Source: Methanopyrus sp. SNP6 (GTDB lineage Archaea; JAADCQ01; Methanopyri; Methanopyrales; Methanopyraceae). Taken from it: a stretch of DNA of 64,000 nucleotides. The stretch lies in contig NZ_CP019436.1 in assembly GCF_002201895.1 (NCBI RefSeq), forward strand, positions 1,357,522-1,421,521. The letters run 5' to 3'. The notes under the pieces were generated by a model, which did not search any database, was not told the DNA's origin, and saw nothing but the letters and a program-made list of their open reading frames with translations. Of the stretch, positions 44,084-53,080 are shown piece after piece (positions within the stretch are counted from its first letter, which is position 1; each line of letters opens with the position of its first letter). Both the position numbers and the translations under genes were made by a program.

Positions 44084-44386
44084 ATGCTGAAGACATTCGG
44101 GTCCAGGGCGGCGATCATGATGGTTATTCTGGCCTATATCCTGATGGTTCCCTCACACTTGACGTGGGCCGGGAAGCCCGCCGAAGACGCCAAAGAGGCG
44201 ATGGCGGAGAAGAAGAACGATCAGAACGATCAAGGGATTCAACAGGAACAGCGATCGGTGGGAGGGGGCAAGGGCCCGGAGGGAGAGTCTCCCGGCTCGA
44301 CAGGTGGAGGGTCGGCCGGCAGCGGCTCGTCCGGTAGTTTCGTTTGCACGGGCAACTGCGCGGCGTGTCCGAACCCGTGTCACTGA
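44084..44386 (+). CDS. small secreted protein with Cys-rich C-terminus
   Basis: A 100-residue protein. The N-terminal hydrophobic segment (IMMVILAYILMVPSHLTWA) is a signal peptide or anchor. Then comes a low-complexity Gly/Ser/Glu region and a terminal motif CTGNCAACPNPCH with four cysteines and a final His. This looks like a metal or Fe-S binding tail on a flexible stalk. The ATG follows AAGGGGTCTCAAGAC, 45 bases after the preceding secreted-protein gene, and the NapH-like gene follows, so all three probably form one unit. No known family. Confidence 0.7.
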   Translation: MLKTFGSRAAIMMVILAYILMVPSHLTWAGKPAEDAKEAMAEKKNDQNDQGIQQEQRSVGGGKGPEGESPGSTGGGSAGSGSSGSFVCTGNCAACPNPCH

Positions 44387-44446
44387 GCTCCGCTCTTCTT
44401 CCGAACCGTAAATTGTCCGTTATCCGCCTATTTATCCGACCCGTGA

Positions 44447-44468
44447 ACGTCCGTCTAACACCGGACGT
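44447..44468. promoter_or_regulatory. inverted repeat upstream of the NapH-like gene
   Basis: ACGTCCG-TCTAACAC-CGGACGT is a seven-base inverted repeat lying between a CTATTTAT TATA-like sequence (44428-44435) and the ribosome site. It could be an operator or a leader hairpin. Confidence 0.35.
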
Positions 44469-44487
44469 GTAGGGGAGGATGTCGGGT

Positions 44488-45276
44488 ATGGAGATCCGAA
44501 AGCTGAGAGTGGCGGCCCAGCTCATCTCCGCCGGTGTGGCTGCCGTCGGTGTAGCGTTCGGGCTCAAGGTTGTGGTACCCGGAATCGCGGCGGGCTGCGC
44601 CGGTATCATCGACACGGGCACCGTGCTCTTGATCCTGCCGGTCGTGGCGGCCGGGCTCGTGGCCCTGACGCAGCTAACGGCGATCGCACTGGTGGGTTGG
44701 ATCGTGCCGGCGATCCTCGTCGGAGGCTCCATTTGCGGTTGGATCTGTCCCTTGGGGCTTGTCCAAGACGCGCTCGAGGGTCTCGGTAGTAGACTAGGCC
44801 TGATCGTGCACCGCCCGCCCGGTCATGAGGTGCTCCTATACCTGAGGTACGTAATCCTGGTTGCCACTCTGGTGCTCGGACCATTTGCCACATATAAGCT
44901 CTGGTACAAGGTCTGCCCGATGCACTACCTATCCTACATCCTGCTGGGACGGCAAGAGATCGGCCTTTACTCGGCGCTCAAGATGTCAGCAGCGTTCGGT
45001 ATACTGGGAGCGTCCGTGTTCGTTCCACGGTTCGTATGCCGTTACATCTGTCCGGTCGGTGTCCTCCTGCGCCTGGCGAACGGCTGGAGTCTACTCGATC
45101 CGCTCCTTAAGGACAAAACGGAACTCGTTCGAAAGGGTTGCAAAGGCTGCAAGGTCTGCACGGTATGTCCCAAAGCCCTCGACCCGGCCGAAGCGTTCCC
45201 AAACGATTTCGACTGCATGAGGTGTGGGAGATGCCTGAACTGTCCTATCCATCTGAGGATGGTCGGTGAAGGCTGA
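44488..45276 (+). CDS. NapH-like polytopic Fe-S electron-transfer protein
   Basis: A 262-residue membrane protein with about four to five helices. Two CxxxCP loops (CGWICPLGLVQD and CRYICPVGVLL) are characteristic of the NapH/CcoG/RsxA-like family. The soluble C-terminus carries two ferredoxin clusters, CKGCKVCTVCP and CMRCGRCLNCP. It should move electrons between a membrane carrier and partners. The ATG after GGGGAGGATGTCGGGT is preferred to one three codons upstream. The two small secreted genes before it may supply extracellular partners. Confidence 0.85.
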   Translation: MEIRKLRVAAQLISAGVAAVGVAFGLKVVVPGIAAGCAGIIDTGTVLLILPVVAAGLVALTQLTAIALVGWIVPAILVGGSICGWICPLGLVQDALEGLGSRLGLIVHRPPGHEVLLYLRYVILVATLVLGPFATYKLWYKVCPMHYLSYILLGRQEIGLYSALKMSAAFGILGASVFVPRFVCRYICPVGVLLRLANGWSLLDPLLKDKTELVRKGCKGCKVCTVCPKALDPAEAFPNDFDCMRCGRCLNCPIHLRMVGEG

Positions 45277-45505
45277 CGCTAGGACGAGGGAACCCACTCG
45301 TCACCTCCGACCTCGTCTTCTGTCTGATGGGGGTCGCGGTCGAACTTCACCTGGTCTGAGGAAGGGTCCGAGACAGAGGTCCGCTCCGGATCGTTTTGTA
45401 ACTCGTAACGACCCACTGGTTGAATTGAGGAGATCGGCGGCGTCGTAGCGGGTCATAGTCTTCTGGACAGATTTCACGCCTCCGATCGAGACCGTCGGGT
45501 CCACC

Positions 45506-46186
45506 TTGAGACAGGATCGAAGCCGAGTCGGACGACCAGGTCCGGATCTACGGGGGAAGGTCGTAGGATGGGGCGAGGGGAGCGCCGAGCTCGAGCTCAC
45601 CACACCCGACGTTCGGTGTAAACCGACTGAAGATCGAGGAATCCGACGCCGAGTGGAGTTAAAGTGGAACGACCGTAGGTTGTTGTTAGATTCCGGAAAA
45701 GCACAACCCCTAACGGGGGGATACCCTTCGCGTGTAAACCTGAACGGGCTGGAGATCGAGGTCACCGAAGGGAGCTTCGTGAACGAGGTATATCACTGGT
45801 TTCGGAAGGAAGGATTAGCCGCAGTCGCTCAGGTGAGGATCCCTGGGGTTAGAGGTCGTGTAGATCTACTGGTCGTGGATCGCAGGCCCGTAGTCGTGAA
45901 TGTGGGGTTCCCAGGCGTCGAAATCACGGACGAGGACCTGCGTAGGGCGCTCCGGTACGTCCGAGCGATCATCGAACGGAACTCGGACTTGGAGCCGGCG
46001 GCTGTCGTAACGAACATGAGGGAAGCGTGGTACCGGGACGACCCGATAGGTGAGTGGAAGAAGGAGGAACTGGAAGACCCGATGTCCGACCTAGTCGTGC
46101 TGGTTCGGAAGCTCGTGCGTACCGGGATCGAGACGGAGGAGCGTAGATCGGAAAAACCGGGGGACACCGAAAGGATGTTGCCGTGA
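45506..46186 (+). CDS. hypothetical protein, possible restriction-like fold
   Basis: A frame of up to 226 residues; the true start is unclear, with GTG at 45653 or TTG codons near 45680 as alternatives. The conserved-looking part (from about residue 78) has EVTEGSFVNEVYHWF, VPGVRGRVDLLVVDRRPVVV and a helical end. The GRVDLLVV-x-VVVNV pattern recalls the DxxxL...ExK core of PD-(D/E)xK nucleases, but the ExK lysine motif is replaced by NVG, so catalysis is doubtful. No membrane segment. No family is recognised. Confidence 0.5.
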   Translation: MRQDRSRVGRPGPDLRGKVVGWGEGSAELELTTPDVRCKPTEDRGIRRRVELKWNDRRLLLDSGKAQPLTGGYPSRVNLNGLEIEVTEGSFVNEVYHWFRKEGLAAVAQVRIPGVRGRVDLLVVDRRPVVVNVGFPGVEITDEDLRRALRYVRAIIERNSDLEPAAVVTNMREAWYRDDPIGEWKKEELEDPMSDLVVLVRKLVRTGIETEERRSEKPGDTERMLP

Positions 46187-46783
46187 TCACGTCGTTCACA
46201 GCCCTCGGTGTGAGTCATCGACGACAGTCTCGATTGCACTCGATCGTCCCGAGGCGTCTCGGTCAGATAGCCACCTCCTATGGGTTACGTCAGGCAGTAC
46301 TTGAATTAGAGTGGCGGCACGGTCTGGGGTGGACCGCGCTAGGAGGTTATACGCGTGGAAACTCCCCCTCCGATCCCTCAACTGCCGTCGGGCAATTACC
46401 TTTCAACACTATTGTCCTTTCCACGAGTTCCCAGACGACGGTAGCTCAACGGGCTCGAACCGACCTTCCTCCACGCTAGTGGACTGGGGTCCACGAGTCA
46501 CAGTAGGTTTCCCGTGTCACCGACGCGGTGTTTACAATTCTACAATCTACATACGCACCAGGGACGTGTCGATAGTCGATACTTCACTTATCTCACCCGT
46601 TTCGGGTCGTAGTACTGGTCCGTGGGTCCGGTGACAGGCGGTTACTCGGATAATGGAGTGAACCCGCGTCGTGGCAGGATCGAAGCCTTGGGTCGGAACA
46701 CTCGACCAAAGTTCGTGGGTGTATGGGCCCCCGTGCACCGAAGAGGCTTAAAGTCGAACCGTCGACGCCCAGGAGGGAGTTCG
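46187..46783. other. intergenic, no gene recognised
   Basis: About 600 bases with no supported coding region, RNA gene or repeat. It ends in AGGAGGGAGTTCG, the ribosome site of the next gene. Confidence 0.5.
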
Positions 46784-47226
46784 ATGGCTGTCGAATGGGA
46801 GTTCGTGAGGGCTATGGAGTGTGCGATAACCTTGGCCACGGTTAGGCTGTTCGGAGAGCGTGGGAACGCGACTCGTCGAGTCATGGCAAGGATAATGTGC
46901 TCCACGAAGATCTACCTGACGATCCACGGGAGGCGCTGATCGAGCTACTGGAACCGTTTGCGGAGGTGGAGTTGGAGGAAGACGAACTTCGGGTGGAGGG
47001 CTGTCGTCTGTGCTACTCGAGCTTGATCCGAGACGTGGCGGATCCAGAGGAACTCGAAATTATACGCCAGGTCCCGCCATGTCCGTTCGTACTACTGTTC
47101 AATGAGCTCGCGAAACGGAAGGGATGGGACGTACGGATGAAACCCGAGGTTACTCCGTTGTCCGGTGAGACGGAGCCAGGGTCTTGCGTCCAACGGTTGA
47201 TCTCCGACCGGTCAGGGACGGAGTGA
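46784..47226 (+). CDS. lineage-specific protein, probably frameshifted
   Basis: Two overlapping frames may be one gene. ATG at 46784 follows a strong AGGAGGGAGTTCG and encodes VEWEFVRAMECAITLATVRL, but this frame ends at 46939. The second frame runs from a GTG at 46897 to 47226 and reads DDPREALIELLEPFAEVELE, then CRLCYSS, VPPCPFVLLFNELAKRKGW and a final Cys. It lacks its own ribosome site. One missing base near 46896 would join them. The C-terminal part resembles the protein at 59.2 kb (EAL, VCPYV, ELAK, late Cys), so both belong to one unrecognised family. Confidence 0.55.
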
Positions 47227-47556
47227 TGACGGTCGTCCCCTGCCGGTTCCACGGTTTCTCGCTCCCAGTTATTGCAGTGATACAAGCACTTCGAAGTGAA
47301 TCGGTCCCATCGTGCCGTACACGTACATGAAAACACATGTGATACACGTCCCGGCGTACGTTCCCGTCCGTCAAAGGACGGCAATGTCGGGTGGTAACGC
47401 CTAAGCTTCCTGGCGCCGTCTCAAAGACCTATAGTACTGCAAGGAAAACGGGTGAATCAGCCGGGCCCGTATCTCGGTGGTTCGTGGTGGGTGTGAACAC
47501 GCACCGGGCGGTGGCCACCCTGAGCTTGCAAGTTTCGCGGTGGAGAGTTGTGGTAG
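47227..47556. other. intergenic, no gene recognised
   Basis: About 330 bases between a plus-strand gene and the converging fdhB. No gene or clear terminator is seen. Confidence 0.5.
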
Positions 47557-48720
47557 TCACGCCATGGAATCGTGAACATCTTCCGAGTCACTCTCCCGCC
47601 GACCCGTCATGCGCTCGACGATGTCCGGGAGCTCCCGACGTAGGGTGTGGTAAACCCGCGTCAACGGGATCTCGGCCGGGCATGCCGTCTCGCACGCCCC
47701 GCACTCCACGCAGTACAAGGCGACGCATTGGGCCACGTGAGCGTGCCAGAACTGGTTAGGAGGTATTCTACCCCGACCCGAGAACTCCCAACAACCCTCC
47801 TCGCACGCCGAGCATACTGGACACACCTCTCGGCAGCTCCGGCACTTGACGCACCGGTCGAGGGCTTCCAAAGCCTCCGTCAAGGAACCTTTGTCCAGTG
47901 TCTCGCTCCTCCAGTACTCGGCCATCTTCCGCATTATCCCGTCGATCTTCTCCCTGGTCCGCATCGACTCGTCCGGTGCTTCCCTGATTTCCACCCTACC
48001 GTCCTCCCGAGCCCCCGCTAACAGCCCGGCACCCACTTCCGTCTTAACCTCGACGAAAGTCCACTCGCCGCGGAGATCCTGTGGGACTCCCCAGTTACCG
48101 CAGGCCAGGTCGACGCTCTTAGGCACGTTTTCGTCGCACCTTCGGCAGTTCTCCCTGCGTCCGGAACCACTTCCCTCCAATACGTCGATCGGGACGGAGA
48201 CCTCGGTACCGTCCTCCGTTTCCAGGATGAGGCGCCCCTTGACGATCTCTTCTCGTTCGACGTTCGAGGGATCGACACCGTGCTCTTCCAAGATCTCCAG
48301 CACGACCCACGGTTCAAAGGTTCCACCGCAGTTGAGGCCTATCCGGTACACCCTGTTCAGGTCCACGAGGTCCCTCTCGGCGAGCCTCTCGAGGGCTCTG
48401 GCGTCGCAAGGTCTACAGGTGACCGTGACACGCAGCGTTGGGTCCTCCCGGTGCAGTTCCGCCACGATCCTGGCCAACTGGACCGGCGCGCAGTGGTACG
48501 AACCCGAAGGGACCTCGGACGGATCGTCCACGACCACTGGCCGTCCGTCCAGTACGTCGGCACCGCGCTCCACGCAGACGGCGACGTCCGACAAGCCTTC
48601 TTCCAGAGCGTACCTCAGGAGCTCCGTGACGGCGCCACCACACGCGGCTACCTCTACGGTCTCAGGGTCCGAAGACCTGACGAGGTAGCATCCGCCGACT
48701 TCAACGTCGAGACGGGGCAT
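47557..48720 (-). CDS. fdhB: coenzyme F420-dependent formate dehydrogenase beta subunit
   Basis: A 387-residue FdhB/FrhB-family protein. The N-terminal half binds FAD and F420 (VTCRPCDARALERLAERD, RIGLNCGGTF, CGNWGVPQDL); the C-terminal third has two ferredoxin clusters, CVKCRSCREVCPVC and CVECGACETACP. It passes electrons from the molybdenum/tungsten centre of FdhA to F420, feeding reduced F420 to methanogenesis or the reverse. The ATG follows AAGGGGGTTCTCG, and only 11 bases separate it from the fdhA stop, so the genes form one operon. A longer upstream frame overlaps fdhA and is not used. Confidence 0.93.
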   Translation of the reverse strand: MPRLDVEVGGCYLVRSSDPETVEVAACGGAVTELLRYALEEGLSDVAVCVERGADVLDGRPVVVDDPSEVPSGSYHCAPVQLARIVAELHREDPTLRVTVTCRPCDARALERLAERDLVDLNRVYRIGLNCGGTFEPWVVLEILEEHGVDPSNVEREEIVKGRLILETEDGTEVSVPIDVLEGSGSGRRENCRRCDENVPKSVDLACGNWGVPQDLRGEWTFVEVKTEVGAGLLAGAREDGRVEIREAPDESMRTREKIDGIMRKMAEYWRSETLDKGSLTEALEALDRCVKCRSCREVCPVCSACEEGCWEFSGRGRIPPNQFWHAHVAQCVALYCVECGACETACPAEIPLTRVYHTLRRELPDIVERMTGRRESDSEDVHDSMA

Positions 48721-48731
48721 CGAGAACCCCC

Positions 48732-50777
48732 TTAGGAGTCCGTGGAGGCTGGTCTGATGCGAGCTGGGACGCGCTTGTACTCCGGGATACCGGACTCCGG
48801 GTCGCGGACGTTGTGGGGTGTTAGGACGTTCTCTCCGAAGTGGAACGGCGTGAAGATCACGCCCTTCCTGACCCGATCGGTGACTTCGGCGCGGCACTTC
48901 CACTCCCCGTACGGTGTCTCGACGACCACTGGATCGCCGTTTCGCACGCCGAACTCCTCCGCGTCCTCCGGATGAACCTCGACGAACGGTTCCGGGACTT
49001 CCCTACACAGGAGCCGCGACCGCCGGGTGACCGTCCTGGTGTGGAAGTGCGCGAACACGCGGCCCGTGGTGAGAATCAGCGGGTACTCATCGTCGACGTC
49101 GCGGTCCGGTTCCTCGTACTCCAGGTCCTCGGGTGCTGGGAACTTGGCTTTCCCGTCCTCGGTGGCGAACTTCTCGGTGTGGAGGACCGGTGTGCCTGGA
49201 TGATCTTTGCTAGGGCAGGGCCAGTGGATCCCACCCGGCCGCTTTCGCAGTCGATCGTACGTGATCCCGCGGTACTGGGGGACGACACGGCGGATCTCCT
49301 CGAAGACCTCCCGGGGAGACGAGTGGTCGAAACCCTCAAGACCCAGCCGGCGTGCCACTTCCTCGAGTATCCACCAGTCGGGCCGGGCCTCACCCGGTGG
49401 CTCCACGGCCTTCTCCGCGAGCTGGACGCGGCGATCGGTCGCCGTGAACGTACCCGTACGCTCCGCCCAGCCAGCCGCCGGCATCACGATGTCCGCCAAC
49501 TCCGCAGTCTCCGTCAGGAACAGGTCCTGAACTACCAGGAACTCGAGGCTCTCGAGCTTCTCGATCGCGTGGTGGATGTTCGGCTCCGAGACAGCGGGGT
49601 TCTCGCCGACGACGTACATGACGGTGACTTCGTTCGTGTCGAAGGCCTCCGTGAGCTTGAGGCCGGGTTCGTCCGGTACCTCAAAACCCCAAATTTTCGA
49701 TATTTCATTCGCTGTTTCCGCGTTGATCGGCCGGTACCCGGGGAACAGGGTCGCCAGGGCGCCTACGTCGCACGCTCCTTGGACGTTGTTCTGTCCTCGG
49801 AGAGGGTTGACGCCCGTGCCCTGCCTTCCCACGTTGCCCGTCAAGAGGGCGAGCGCGCACAACGCGCGGACGGTTCGGGTGGCGATATCGTGATGCGTGA
49901 TCCCCATGCAGTAGAGGACGCATCCGCGGTCCGCCTCGGCGTAGCGCACGGCGGCCTCACGTACGTCTCCGGGATCCACACCGGCGATCCCACGAACGTC
50001 CTCTTCCGAGACTGCCTCGAGGACGTATTCTCTGAACGTCTCGAACCCGGTGGTCCTCTCCTCGATGAACGTCCCGTCGTACATACCTTCCTCGACGATC
50101 ACTTTGGCCATGTAGAGGAACACGATCAGGTCGGTCCGCGGCTTTACCTGCAGGTGTATATCGGCCAGCTCCGCGATCTGCGTACGCCTCGGGTCCAGGA
50201 CGATGAGGTCCGCGTCGTTCTTCTCGATGCTCTGAAGGATCCGGCGGTACACGATCGGGTGTTGCTCCGACGTGTTCGAACCCGCGACCAGGTAGCAGTC
50301 GGCCTCGGTCAGGTCCGGGATCGAGTTAGTCATCGCTCCGGAACCCATGAGCTCGGACAGTGCGACCACCGTAGGAGCGTGTCATAGGCGCGCGCAGTGA
50401 TCCACGTTGTTCGTTCCAATGGCTCGTGCGAGCTTCTGCGCCACGTAGTTGTCCTCATTCGTGGCCTTCGCCGAAGTGACGAAGTACACCTCCTCTGGTT
50501 CGTGTGTCGAGAGGACTTCGGCTACCTCCTCGAGCGCCCTGTTCCAGGAGATCCTGCGTGGCTCGCCCGACTCGCTCATCTTGACCGGTCGTTCCAATCG
50601 ATCCCTCCGCACGGCCTCGGGCAGCTCCCAGAGCTTAACACACTGTCTACCTTCGTTCACGGGGTGTCGCCTCCAAGGTTCGAGGAACTTGATCTCCTCG
50701 CCGTCGGTGCCCACGAGGACGCCGCACCCGCACCCGCAGAAGGGGCACACCTGTGGGACGAACCGCATCCGGACCAC
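48732..50777 (-). CDS. fdhA: formate dehydrogenase alpha subunit, selenocysteine-containing
   Basis: A 681-residue molybdopterin/tungstopterin enzyme interrupted only by an in-frame TGA at 50382-50384 (residue 132). The context VDHCARL-U-HAPTVVALSEL puts this TGA exactly at the active-site Cys/Sec of FdhA, so it is read as selenocysteine. The N-terminus has the [4Fe-4S] motif CPFCGCGCGV plus a later Cys (GRQCVKLW). Molybdopterin-binding blocks GSNTSEQHPIVYRRI and MGITHHDIATRTVRAL follow, and the aspartate-decarboxylase-like C-terminal barrel is complete. A SECIS hairpin lies in the leader. The GTG start follows GGGGGTGAGAACCC. It oxidises formate to CO2 or works in reverse. Confidence 0.95.
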
Positions 50778-50872
50778 GGGTTCTCACCCCCTTCGGTAGC
50801 GGAGAACCGGGAGTGGGGACCGGGGTTTCGGCCGCGGTCCCCGGGCCCGAACCCCCGCGTGGGGGCCCTTCG

Positions 50873-50908
50873 GGTCGACGGTCCCCTCGTTCGGGGTTCC
50901 CGCCGACC
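50873..50908 (-). promoter_or_regulatory. archaeal SECIS element in the fdhA 5' leader
   Basis: On the minus strand this 36-base hairpin has a nine-pair lower stem (GGTCGGCGG with CCGTCGACC, one G-U), an asymmetric internal loop GAA opposite a single A, a four-pair CCCC/GGGG upper stem and a GAACGA apical loop. The GAA/A internal loop under a short GC upper stem is the hallmark of archaeal SECIS. It lies 96 bases before the fdhA start codon. Only 11 bases separate fdhA from fdhB downstream, so a 3' location is unlikely; a 5' SECIS is known for the related fdhA of Methanocaldococcus jannaschii. Confidence 0.85.
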
Positions 50909-50980
50909 TACATCGGGACGGGCCCGGATTCCCCCCGCGGCTTACTCCCCCGGCCCCCGACCGGTCGCCGACGGCGAGCT

Positions 50981-50990
50981 GATATAAAAC
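50981..50990 (-). promoter_or_regulatory. fdhA TATA box
   Basis: On the minus strand the sequence reads GTTTTATATC, a good archaeal TATA element in a GC-rich setting. Transcription about 25 bases downstream would give a leader of roughly 180 bases that contains the SECIS hairpin. Confidence 0.55.
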
Positions 50991-51320
50991 CTAAGAGTCC
51001 GCGACGCCCGATTCGGAGGGCCAGGAGGCGGCGCCCGAATTAGCGTACTGTTTTTTAACTTACCGACCAGTGTCTGTGTTCGCAAGTTCTCAATCTCCGC
51101 ATGACCTGAGTACGAGTACCGGGCCGATCCCGACACGACGATGGGGCATGATCGCCGTCGAACTTTCATGAGCACTCATATAGTCCAGAATTTATGTTAC
51201 TTTTGACGTAATTCGCACTATGTTACAGTCGCGTAGCTCATCAAGATCTCGACACGGCTTCATACCGTTCGACGCGCGTACCACGATGGGGATGGGATCC
51301 CGCCGAGGCTCGTCGTCATT
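50991..51320. other. intergenic, no gene recognised
   Basis: The stretch upstream of the fdhA TATA box has no supported gene. Its left end could carry regulatory sites for fdhA, but I see no clear palindrome. Confidence 0.4.
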
Positions 51321-51530
51321 CTCGCTATCGTCGTGCTCGTCGCAGTGACAAGCATCGTCGCGGAGAGATACCCGGCCGTGGAAGTGCGGGAAGCGAGCCC
51401 TGACCCTCGAATGAGGGTAAGCGTCCGCCCGAAAGCTGGTACGTGGTCCGAGACGGCGAGGTTCGACCTGAGATGGAACTTCCAGAGAGTCACTGACGAG
51501 CTTTACGTGTACCGAAGGATCTGTGCATGA
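51321..51530 (+). CDS. possible small membrane-anchored protein
   Basis: A short frame reading RLVVILAIVVLVAVTSIVAE (upstream part in frame, starting near 51303) followed by about 50 hydrophilic residues (EVREASPDPRMRVSVRPKAG to YVYRRICA). It looks like a signal-anchor plus a small beta-rich domain. No clear start codon has a ribosome site; GTG codons at 51333 and 51345 are inside the helix. It could be the remains of a longer gene. Low certainty. Confidence 0.3.
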   Translation, partial: LAIVVLVAVTSIVAERYPAVEVREASPDPRMRVSVRPKAGTWSETARFDLRWNFQRVTDELYVYRRICA

Positions 51531-51966
51531 TTCACCGTGGTCGCGAAGAGTCGACTGTGAGGTACTTTACAGGACGTATTAGCGTCGGTAAGGGAATTAT
51601 GGACAGGTTCGGACATGTGGAAATGTCAATCTGGATCTCATGATGTCGGAGTTTACCTCTATCTGGACGGTGAGGAGGTGAGGCGATGCGGGTCTGTTGT
51701 GAGGACGGTGATCGAGTGAGGGCATGTCCTGTCGGGAGATCACGGCGAGCAAGAACATCACTTGGAAGAACACGACAACTGGAGGAAAGACGAGGAAGAG
51801 CTCGTACATCAACCTTCGAAAGAGTGACTTTCCACAGCCCGGGAATCGCTCGAGAGCAAGTATGAACATTCAACTTCCGGTAACTCAGGTTCAAGCGTCT
51901 GAGACGTTTACCGGGACTTCCACCTAGCTCACGAAAGCGGGCTCACCTCGGAAGGAGGTGTTCTCA
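51531..51966. other. intergenic, no gene recognised
   Basis: About 430 bases without a supported gene. It ends with GGAAGGAGGTGTTCTCA, the most complete Shine-Dalgarno sequence in the window, in front of a small frame. Confidence 0.4.
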
Positions 51967-52188
51967 ATGCACAACACTCCGAGCGGGTCACGGCCAGTGA
52001 AACCATCTCCGAGCGCTCCCGTCGGCGCCAAGGGCGAAGTACGAAGAGCCGCGATAGTGACTATCGCGATGAGATATGGCCTCGGGATCATAGCCATTCC
52101 TCACCGGGTTCAGTCCGGACAGGTATCCATCGTCGACACCCGTCGTAGTTCCCGTAGTTCTTGGGACTTTAAGTGTTTCCGAATCTAG
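51967..52188 (+). CDS. possible small basic protein
   Basis: A 73-residue frame (MHNTPSGSRPVKPSPSAPVG, then GEVRRAAIVTIAMRYGLGII) ending SSWDFKCFRI. Residue content is not typical of neighbours: few acidic residues, many Ser, Pro and Arg. The only strong support is the ribosome site AAGGAGGTG located seven bases before the ATG. It is unrecognised and may be a remnant. Confidence 0.3.
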   Translation: MHNTPSGSRPVKPSPSAPVGAKGEVRRAAIVTIAMRYGLGIIAIPHRVQSGQVSIVDTRRSSRSSWDFKCFRI

Positions 52189-52495
52189 AAGTATGTATCA
52201 TAAAATTAGAGTTTGGTTTCTAGTTTCTAAATTGTTCAACGCGAGCGTGGTCCGCACGTGAGTGTGGGTTCGCCACCCAAGATAAGATGGGTTAGTCGAC
52301 TGTCGTCGAGCTGCCGTGCGAGATCTCGTACTACCTCTTCGACGACGGTGCCCGAGCCGTGCACAGGCGTACGAATCCACGACTCCGAGTCGCATGGGGG
52401 TCGCTCCTGATTTTCGTTGGATTGTAGCGTTCAATCCGAGTGTTAAGGAGCATAAGAGCTTTCGAAGGAGGCGCGTCTCGGGAGGCCGGACGCGC
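52189..52495. other. intergenic, no gene recognised
   Basis: About 300 bases, AT-rich at the left end (52190-52240). No gene, RNA or repeat recognised. Confidence 0.4.
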
Positions 52496-53080
52496 TTACC
52501 CACCCTCCTTGAGGCGGCGGGCGAGCTCCACTTCCGGATGATCAAAGGATAGCTCGGCAACGTCACACACAATCCGCCACGCGTTCGGCCCGACGTAGCC
52601 ACCTTCCCACGACCCTTCCTCGAACTCCAGTAGGAGCCTATGGAATTTGTCTATGGGGTCCCATCCACTCGGGTTATTCCGATCGTTGTAGGCTTCGAGG
52701 TACGCGGTTCCGTCCAGCAGCTTGAGGGCCGGTGGAAGCACGTCAAGGCGACACTCCTGGGCGAGCTTCAGGACCTCGTGCTTGGGAGCCTCATCGTACC
52801 CCCAGCGTCTTCGGTACTCGACGTAGAAGCGATCGTACTGCGGGATGAAGGTGCTGAAAATGTAAAAGAGCACGGTCGAGACTAGTAGCGTGATCGCCGC
52901 GACCGTGACCGTCGGCACGGAGAGGTAGAACGCCGTTAAAGCTGCGAGGGACGTCACGATGGAGGCCATTCGGACGGTGTTCCCGGCGCGCCACGCCCAC
53001 TTGAGAGCCAATATTCCCCGACCCACCGCCGCGAGGTAGAACGGTATCGCGACGAACGCCGGGATCGGCACCCCATACAA
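52496..53080 (-). CDS. hypothetical membrane protein with soluble C-terminus
   Basis: A 194-residue protein (TTG start) with three hydrophobic segments (VPIPAFVAIPFYLAAVGRGI, SIVTSLAALTAFYLSV, AAITLLVSTVLFYIFSTFIP) and a roughly 100-residue soluble tail rich in charged and aromatic residues (FYVEYRRRWGYDEAPKHEVL to SFDHPEVELARRLKE). The frame is open for 71 more codons upstream, but these are Pro/Arg rich and unlike the rest; ATG at 53293 is the longest start. No family recognised. Surrounded by empty DNA on both sides. Confidence 0.6.
   Translation of the reverse strand: MYGVPIPAFVAIPFYLAAVGRGILALKWAWRAGNTVRMASIVTSLAALTAFYLSVPTVTVAAITLLVSTVLFYIFSTFIPQYDRFYVEYRRRWGYDEAPKHEVLKLAQECRLDVLPPALKLLDGTAYLEAYNDRNNPSGWDPIDKFHRLLLEFEEGSWEGGYVGPNAWRIVCDVAELSFDHPEVELARRLKEGG

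Noticed and set aside
46440..46530. tRNA-like fragment around GGCTCGAACCG
   Set aside because: No matching acceptor or anticodon stems could be drawn.
48840..50387. Long open frame (over 500 codons) on the plus strand opposite fdhA
   Set aside because: It is the mirror of a strongly conserved gene in GC-rich DNA. The residues have no family character, and stop codons are rare by composition.
51597..51869. Hydrophobic minus-strand frame of 90 codons
   Set aside because: No ribosome site, no family pattern, and its start is arbitrary.
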